Shown piece after piece: positions 59,592 to 64,000 of a stretch of 64,000 nt of DNA. The notes beneath the pieces are model-generated. The model ran no database searches, was not told where the DNA came from, and saw only the letters and a list, made by a program, of their open reading frames with translations. The position numbers were made by a program, and so were the translations under genes. Source of the DNA: Streptomyces sp. OR43 (lineage in GTDB: Bacteria > Actinomycetota > Actinomycetes > Streptomycetales > Streptomycetaceae); the NCBI RefSeq assembly GCF_008042275.1, contig NZ_RDBK01000043.1, positions 1,524,284 to 1,588,283 on the forward strand, written 5' to 3'. Every line of letters begins with the position of its first letter. Within the stretch, counting starts at the first letter, position 1.

Positions 59592-59620
59592 CCACCTCCA
59601 CCTCCTGTAGGTGGAGGTGG
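59592..59620. promoter_or_regulatory. Perfect 12-bp inverted repeat upstream of the SigE-family gene
   Basis: CCACCTCCACCT (59592-59603) and AGGTGGAGGTGG (59609-59620) are separated by CCTGT. It could be a terminator of the Ltp2 operon upstream (81 bp past its stop) or an operator for the sigma gene. The internal CCACCT repeat within each arm favours protein binding. Confidence 0.5.
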
Positions 59621-59701
59621 TGCTCCTTCCGAACTCAGGGTCGCCCCCGAGACCACCGGACCGGCCCCTGCCTTCCCTCGCTGGGACAGGACCGGCGCGC
59701 C

Positions 59702-60868
59702 TCACTCCGCCCGGCCCAGCACGAGGCCCGAGGTCGGCACCCCCGTGCCCGCCGTGACCAGGGAGGTGGCCGCCCCGGGTATCTGGTTCACCGACGTCCC
59801 CCGGATCTGCCGGACCGCCTCCGCGATGCCGTTCATCCCGTGCAGGTACGCCTCCCCCAGCTGACCGCCATGGGTGTTCAGGGGCAGTGCGCCGGAGGCC
59901 ACGAAGTCCGCGGCTTCACCCGGCCCGCAGAAACCGAACTCCTCCAGTTGCATCAGCACGAACGGGGTGAAGTGGTCGTACAGGATCGCCACGTCGATGT
60001 CCGCGGGGGCCAGCCCCGAGTTGCGCCACAGCTGGCGCGCGACGACGCCCATCTCCGGCAGCCCCGTCAGATCGTCGCGGTAGAAGCTCGTCATCTGCTC
60101 CTGTGCCCGTCCCGCGCCCTGGGCGGCCGCGACGATCACCGCGGGCGGCTGGGGCAGGTCCCGGGCCCGTTCGGCGCTGGTGACGACGATCGCCTGCCCG
60201 CCATCGGTCTCCTGACAGCAGTCGAGCAGCCGCAGGGGTTCGACGATCCAGCGGGAGGCGGCGTGGTCGGCGAGGGTGATCGGCTTCCCGTAGAAGTACG
60301 CCGCCGGGTTGTTGGCGGCATGGCGCCGGTCGGTGACCGCGACATGGCCGAAGGCCTCCGGCGTCAGCCCGTACGCGTGCAGATAGCGCTGGGCCGCCAT
60401 GGCCACCCAGGACGCCGGCGTGAGCAGCCCGAACGGCAGGTTCCAGCCGAGCGCGGTCCCCTCGGCCGTGGGCTCCCGCTGCTGTACTCCGGAGCCGAAG
60501 CGGCGCCCCGACCGCTCGTTGAACGCCCGGTAGCAGACGACCACGTCCGCCACCCCGCAGGCGACGGCGAGTGCCGCCTGCTGGACGGTGGCGCAGGCCG
60601 CGCCGCCGCCGTAGTGGATGCGCGAGAAGAACGACAGCTCACCGATGCCGGCCGCCTGGGCGACGGTGATCTCGGGGCTGGTGTCCATGGTGAAGGTGAC
60701 CAGTCCGTCGACGTCGGCGGGCGCGAGACCCGCGTCGTCGAGCGCGGCGTGCACCGCCTCGACGGCCAGTTTCAGTTCGCTGCGGCCGGAGTCCTTGGAG
60801 AACTCGGTCGCCCCGATCCCGGCCACCGCCGCCTTCCCGCCGAGCGAATCGGCTCTGTGCACGCTCAT
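59702..60868 (-). CDS. Ltp2-like thiolase (non-specific lipid-transfer protein, SCP2-thiolase family)
   Basis: The protein has 388 residues. It has the thiolase-like fold ('AAVAGIGATEFSKDSG', 'GLVTFTMDTSPE', 'SRIHYGGGAACATVQQAALAVACG', where Cys is in the active position) and C-terminal 'LPLNTHGGQLGEAYLHGMNGIAEAVRQIRG' with the His/Gly motif. It is the closest kind to mycobacterial Ltp2, which with a DUF35 partner cleaves the steroid side-chain by retro-aldol. The ATG overlaps the MaoC-like gene stop (ATGA). Last gene of the operon. Confidence 0.93.
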   Translation of the reverse strand: MSVHRADSLGGKAAVAGIGATEFSKDSGRSELKLAVEAVHAALDDAGLAPADVDGLVTFTMDTSPEITVAQAAGIGELSFFSRIHYGGGAACATVQQAALAVACGVADVVVCYRAFNERSGRRFGSGVQQREPTAEGTALGWNLPFGLLTPASWVAMAAQRYLHAYGLTPEAFGHVAVTDRRHAANNPAAYFYGKPITLADHAASRWIVEPLRLLDCCQETDGGQAIVVTSAERARDLPQPPAVIVAAAQGAGRAQEQMTSFYRDDLTGLPEMGVVARQLWRNSGLAPADIDVAILYDHFTPFVLMQLEEFGFCGPGEAADFVASGALPLNTHGGQLGEAYLHGMNGIAEAVRQIRGTSVNQIPGAATSLVTAGTGVPTSGLVLGRAE

Positions 60869-61260
60869 GCGGCCCCCTCCGGCACGGCGACGGTCACCGT
60901 GCCGGTCACATGCCTGCCGATCCCGTTGACGCCGACGACCGCCACCTCGGCCGTTCCGTCGTCGCCCACCGCGGTGACCGTGCCGGTCAGCACCATGGTG
61001 TCGCCCGGGTAGTTGGGGGCGCCCAGCCTGATGGCGACCCGCCTGAGCACCGCCGAGGGGCCGAACCGGTCGGTGACGTACCGCCCGACCAGGCCGTTGG
61101 TCGTCAGGATGTTCATGAAGATGTCCGGGGACCCCTTCTCCCGCGCCAGTTCCGCATCGTGGTGGACGTCCTGGTAGTCGCGGGAGGCGAGCGCGCCCGC
61201 CACGATCAGTGTGCGGGTCACCGCGATCTCCAGCGGCGCCAGTTCCTCACCGGCTTTCAC
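60865..61260 (-). CDS. MaoC-like dehydratase, ChsH1-like
   Basis: The protein has 131 residues with a single hot-dog fold: 'YQDVHHDAELAREKGSPDIFMNILTTNGLVGRYVTDRFGP' (D and H of the hydratase motif) and 'LGAPNYPGDTMVLTGTV'. In mycobacteria ChsH1 works with ChsH2 as a heteromeric enoyl-CoA hydratase for a C3 side-chain. The GTG at 61260 overlaps the ACAD stop (GTGA) with AAAGGAGG upstream. Overlapping stops and starts on both sides show tight coupling. Confidence 0.92.
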   Translation of the reverse strand: MKAGEELAPLEIAVTRTLIVAGALASRDYQDVHHDAELAREKGSPDIFMNILTTNGLVGRYVTDRFGPSAVLRRVAIRLGAPNYPGDTMVLTGTVTAVGDDGTAEVAVVGVNGIGRHVTGTVTVAVPEGAA

Positions 61261-62465
61261 TCCGGTCCCTCCTTTACCAGCAGTTCGCCGAGTTCCTGAA
61301 GTACCGTGCCGCTGCCTCCGAGGTGCGCGTCGAGCTGACGCCCCCAGAGGAAGTGGCGGTGCACGGGATGGTCGAGGTCGGCGCCCGTGCCGCCGTGCAG
61401 GTGCTGACCCGCGTGGACGACCCGCCTTCCGGCCTCGGACGCCCACCACGCGCTCGTCAGTGCCTGTTCCACGTAGGGCAGCCCTTCGTCGTGCCGCCAT
61501 GCCGCCTCGTACGCCGTGACGCGTATCGCCTCGGTGTCCATGTACGCGTCCGCGGCCCGCAGCAGCACCGCCTGATTCGTCGACAGCGGCCGCCCGAACT
61601 GCTCGCGTGTGCCGGTGTGTTCGACCGCGCGGGCCAGCGACCCGGCGCACACCCCTGCCTGCACTCCGGCGAACGCCGTCCGGGCACCGGCCAGCACCGC
61701 CTCGTAAGCCCCCGATCCGCCCAGCCGCTCCCCGGGCGCACCGTCCAGCACGAGCCGCCCCGCCGACCACGGGGCCGTGGTCTCCACGGATTCCGTCACC
61801 ACTCCTGGGCCCGCGGTCCGTACGAACCACAGACTCCGGTCCGCGGCCGCGACCAGGACGTGCGTGGCGTCCCGCAGCCACGGAACCAGCGGGACGACGC
61901 CGCTCAACCGCCCGCCCTCCTCGGCAGCCGGTCCTCGGCCCGCCTCGGCAGCCGGTCCTCGGTCAGCCTCGGCGTGCAGGCATCCATCCGCCTCCGGGCC
62001 TCGGCCCGCCTGGGCGTGCAGGCCTCCGTCCGCGTCCGGAACTCGGTCCGCCTCCGCGTGCAGGCCTCGGTCCGCCTCCGGGCCTGTGTCCACCTCCGCG
62101 TGCACCGTGCCGCCGGCCGGGAACGCCCCCGCCGCCACCTCCGTCCCGTCCCGGAACGAGGGCAGCAGCCGCTCGCGCTGTTCGTCCGTACCGTGCTCGG
62201 CGACAGCCAGGAGCCCGTACACACAGCTCGCCACGAAGGGCACCTGCGCGGTCGTCCGGCCCTGCTCCTCCGCCAGCAGCACCAGCCCGAGGAGCCCGGT
62301 CTCCTCGGCCGCGCCCGGCAGCCCGGCGGCGCAGATCTCCTTCCAGAGTCCGGCGTCCGTCCCGCTGCCGGCCGCGACCAGCCGGTCATGCGTCGACAGA
62401 TCACCGAAGATCCGGGCGGCCAGGCCCTGCGCCGCGGCCTGTTCCTCGCTCGGCGTGAAATCCAT
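61257..62465 (-). CDS. Acyl-CoA dehydrogenase with a repetitive insertion (FadE28/ChsE1-like)
   Basis: The protein has 402 residues from the ATG at 62465 (RBS GAGGG); a GTG 12 bp upstream is possible. The N-terminal ACAD helices have 'MDFTPSEEQAAAQGLAARIF', followed by 'PGAAEETGLLGLVLLAEEQGRTTAQVP'. At about residues 125-185, where the middle domain begins, there is a repeated Asp/Gly/Ala-rich insert (units like EADRGLHA, GLHAQAGRGPEAD) not normal for ACADs. The C-terminal domain has 'TGTREQFGRPLSTNQAVLLRAADAYMDTEA' and 'HGGTGADLDHPVHRHFLWGRQ'. It would form a heteromer with the other ACAD of the operon. Confidence 0.9.
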   Translation of the reverse strand: MDFTPSEEQAAAQGLAARIFGDLSTHDRLVAAGSGTDAGLWKEICAAGLPGAAEETGLLGLVLLAEEQGRTTAQVPFVASCVYGLLAVAEHGTDEQRERLLPSFRDGTEVAAGAFPAGGTVHAEVDTGPEADRGLHAEADRVPDADGGLHAQAGRGPEADGCLHAEADRGPAAEAGRGPAAEEGGRLSGVVPLVPWLRDATHVLVAAADRSLWFVRTAGPGVVTESVETTAPWSAGRLVLDGAPGERLGGSGAYEAVLAGARTAFAGVQAGVCAGSLARAVEHTGTREQFGRPLSTNQAVLLRAADAYMDTEAIRVTAYEAAWRHDEGLPYVEQALTSAWWASEAGRRVVHAGQHLHGGTGADLDHPVHRHFLWGRQLDAHLGGSGTVLQELGELLVKEGPE

Positions 62466-62466
62466 G

Positions 62467-63510
62467 TCAGCCCTCACTTCCCCGGAAGACCGGAAGGACC
62501 AGATCAGGGTCCGTACGAAGGAACTCCAGCCGCACCGGCATGCCCACCCGCACCTTGTCGCAGGGCACCCCGATGACGTTGCTGACCATCCGGACTCCCT
62601 CCGCGAGCTCGATCAGCGCCACGGCATACGGCCCGCCCTCGCCGTCCTCGCTGAAGGCGGGGAAGGACGGGTGGTGCATCACGACATGACTGAAGACGGT
62701 GCCCTCACCCGAGGCCTCGACCGTGTCCCAGTCGGGCGACCCGCAGGCGTTGCATCCGGGCAGCCATGGAAAGCGCAGCGCGTCGCACGCGGTGCACCGC
62801 TGGATCAGCAGCCGGCGGGAGGCGACACCCTCCCAGAATCCTGCGTTGTCCCGGTTGATCACCGGCCTGGAACGCAGCGCGTTCCCGTCCCCGTTCCCTT
62901 TCTCTTTCCCCGATATCGATCCCTTGGCTTCGCTGCCGGGCTCGGGATCGGTCTTCTGCCGCAGCTTCGGTTCCGGCTTCGGCTTCGGCTTCGGCTTCGG
63001 CTTCGGCTTCGGCTTCGCGGGCCGGTATTTGAGGATGCGGAAGCGATGCGTCCCGGCGAGTTCTTCCTGCGCCCTGACGTCCATGCGCGTGGTGATGAAA
63101 TAGCCCGTCCCCAATTTCGTCGTCTTGCGCTCCGACACCGCCTCTATCACCGCGTCGAAGGTGATCCGGTCCCCCGGCCGCAAGGGCCGCAGATACTCCT
63201 GTTCGCAGTCGGTCGCGACCACGGAGGTGTATCCGGCCCCGTCGAGGAGGCCGAAGAGCTCGTCATAGGCCCCGCTCCGGTCCGTGTGCCCGGACAGCCC
63301 GCCCATCGTCCATGCCTGGAGCATCGTCGGCGGGGCGACGGCGTCGGGCCCGCCGTAGGCGGGGTGCGCGTCCCCCATCGCTTCGCACCAGTGCCTGATC
63401 ATCGGCTCGTTGACCCGGTCCTTGCCGACGCCCTCGGTGGCCGCCGCCCGGCCCTCGTACGCCCTGAGCCGCTCGTACAGCTCGTCCCGGACGCCCTGCC
63501 CGGCCGTCAC
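62467..63510 (-). CDS. MaoC-N / DUF35 (OB-fold) fusion, ChsH2-like
   Basis: The protein has 347 residues. The N-terminal ~170 residues are a MaoC-type half-hydratase ('RVNEPMIRHWCEAMGDAHPAYG', 'YLRPLRPGDRITF', 'GYFITTRMDVRAQ'). A linker of KPKP repeats plus acidic/basic low complexity follows (residues ~165-215). The C-terminal DUF35 domain has a zinc rubredoxin-like ribbon ('RCTACDALRFPWLPGCNACGS') and OB-fold. In mycobacteria ChsH2 pairs with ChsH1, and its DUF35 domain activates Ltp2. The GTG start at 63510 overlaps the next gene's stop (GTGA). The linker is encoded by 7 GGCTTC repeats. Confidence 0.93.
   Translation of the reverse strand: MTAGQGVRDELYERLRAYEGRAAATEGVGKDRVNEPMIRHWCEAMGDAHPAYGGPDAVAPPTMLQAWTMGGLSGHTDRSGAYDELFGLLDGAGYTSVVATDCEQEYLRPLRPGDRITFDAVIEAVSERKTTKLGTGYFITTRMDVRAQEELAGTHRFRILKYRPAKPKPKPKPKPKPKPEPKLRQKTDPEPGSEAKGSISGKEKGNGDGNALRSRPVINRDNAGFWEGVASRRLLIQRCTACDALRFPWLPGCNACGSPDWDTVEASGEGTVFSHVVMHHPSFPAFSEDGEGGPYAVALIELAEGVRMVSNVIGVPCDKVRVGMPVRLEFLRTDPDLVLPVFRGSEG
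62975..63016 (-). repeat. Seven-copy 6-bp repeat encoding a (KP)n linker
   Basis: Seven tandem GGCTTC units in frame; read on the coding strand they give alternating Lys and Pro between the MaoC and DUF35 domains. Likely to vary in length between strains. Confidence 0.95.
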
Positions 63511-64000
63511 CGCTTCCCCCTCTTCATTCCGAGCCGCATCGTCGCGACGATCTCCCGCTGCACCTCGCTCACCCCGCCCCCGAAGGTGTTGATCTGCGCC
63601 GCTCTGTTCATCCGCTCCAGCTCCCCGTCCCCGAAGACTCCGGGCGAACCGCTCCGGACCGATCCGGCATCGCCCGTGACCTCCTGGCACAGGCGATACA
63701 CCTCCACAGCGCTTTCGGTTCCCGCGAACTTCACGCCGCTCGCATCGCCGGGCGCGAGCGCTCCCGCTCCCACGGCCCCCACCAGCCGCCAGTTGAGCAG
63801 GCGCGTCGCCGCCAGCCGGGCATGCGCCTCGGCCAGCCGGGAACGCACCCACGGCTCGTCGGCCGGCCGCCGCCCCGTCACGGGGTCGGGCGTGCGGGCG
63901 AAAGCGAGCGCCGCTTCGTAGAAGTCCTCGGCCTGCATGCCGATCGCGGCGAGCGCGACCCGTTCATGGTTCAGCTGGTTGGTGATCAGCCCCCAGCCGC
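63507..64000 (-). CDS. Acyl-CoA dehydrogenase, C-terminal part (FadE29/ChsE2-like; runs off the window)
   Basis: The right window edge cuts the gene. At the edge the frame continues as ITNQLNHERVALAAIGMQAE, the ACAD C-terminal domain helix start. Further on are 'ARLAATRLLNWRLVGAVGAG', 'GVKFAGTESAVEVYRLCQEVTG' and the C-terminus 'QINTFGGGVSEVQREIVATMRLGMKRGKR'. It matches the FAD-contacting C-terminal helices of ACADs and resembles FadE29. It is the most upstream operon gene in the window. The stop overlaps the ChsH2-like start. Confidence 0.92.
   Translation of the reverse strand, partial: GWGLITNQLNHERVALAAIGMQAEDFYEAALAFARTPDPVTGRRPADEPWVRSRLAEAHARLAATRLLNWRLVGAVGAGALAPGDASGVKFAGTESAVEVYRLCQEVTGDAGSVRSGSPGVFGDGELERMNRAAQINTFGGGVSEVQREIVATMRLGMKRGKR

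Noticed and set aside
61777..63921. 714-codon plus-strand frame opposite the ACAD and ChsH2-like genes
   Set aside because: Ser/Arg/Pro-rich antisense reading; the minus-strand operon has overlapping coupled starts and known domains.

Overview
The window is very GC-rich chromosomal DNA from a Streptomyces species. The evidence is near-saturated third-position GC, many GTG starts, 4-bp gene overlaps, and family content typical of the genus: SigF-type sigma factors, a subtilisin-inhibitor-like protein, F420-type oxidoreductases and many ECF sigma factors. The window is core-like on both flanks. A more accessory stretch lies at about 43.9-51.1 kb, next to a tRNA-Arg/tRNA-Ser pair.

Layout, left to right. 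0-5 kb: dnaX (N-terminal part only), SRP RNA, tRNA-Ser(GGA), an MpaB-type oxygenase fused to three EF-hands, and uppS. 5-11.5 kb: a lipoprotein / periplasmic adaptor / ABC ATPase / permease export operon, convergent with a two-component system whose regulator gene is preceded by three 11-bp direct repeats. 11.8-13.5 kb: a DGPF/YCII protein coupled to an ECF42-like sigma factor. 13.7-19.2 kb: housekeeping genes (HhH-GPD protein, LytR_C protein, upp, tadA with its partner), tRNA-Ser(CGA), and a gene-free stretch with strong nested hairpins. 19.4-21.5 kb: two tandem SigF-family sigma factors. 23-28.6 kb: MarR regulator, then a DHA2 exporter and a YceI protein that both carry transthyretin-like domains, then a PPOX oxidoreductase and a hydroxyacid dehydrogenase.

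28.6-38 kb: a TetR gene broken by a 23-bp duplication, an MFS exporter, a perfect 14-bp-arm operator and a secreted phosphodiesterase-like protein. Next comes a four-gene overlapping operon (response regulator, histidine kinase, GT2-GtrA, GT39 glycosyltransferase) that probably decorates the cell surface. 38-44 kb: amidohydrolase, DUF2797 protein, FAD oxidase, and an ECF41-type sigma factor next to an FAD oxidoreductase. 44-51 kb: small or poorly known genes, including an HTH protein, a zinc-ribbon protein, a frameshifted XRE-TPR regulator, a mycoredoxin-like protein and a VOC protein. 51-57 kb: two tRNAs, an SSI-like inhibitor with an unusual reactive loop, and a 1466-residue PAS/kinase-like/receiver-like protein whose phosphotransfer residues look degenerate. 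57-64 kb: an acyl-CoA synthetase, a SigE-family sigma factor, and an overlapping operon (ACAD, MaoC-DUF35, ACAD, MaoC, Ltp2 thiolase) resembling the mycobacterial igr steroid side-chain operon.

Five sigma-factor genes and two complete two-component systems in 64 kb make this a regulator-dense region. Two genes look frameshifted, at 29.2 kb and 48.15 kb. The most interesting items are the structured element at 18.4-18.5 kb, the steroid-type operon with low-complexity inserts, the degenerate sensor protein, and the TetR/operator pair.
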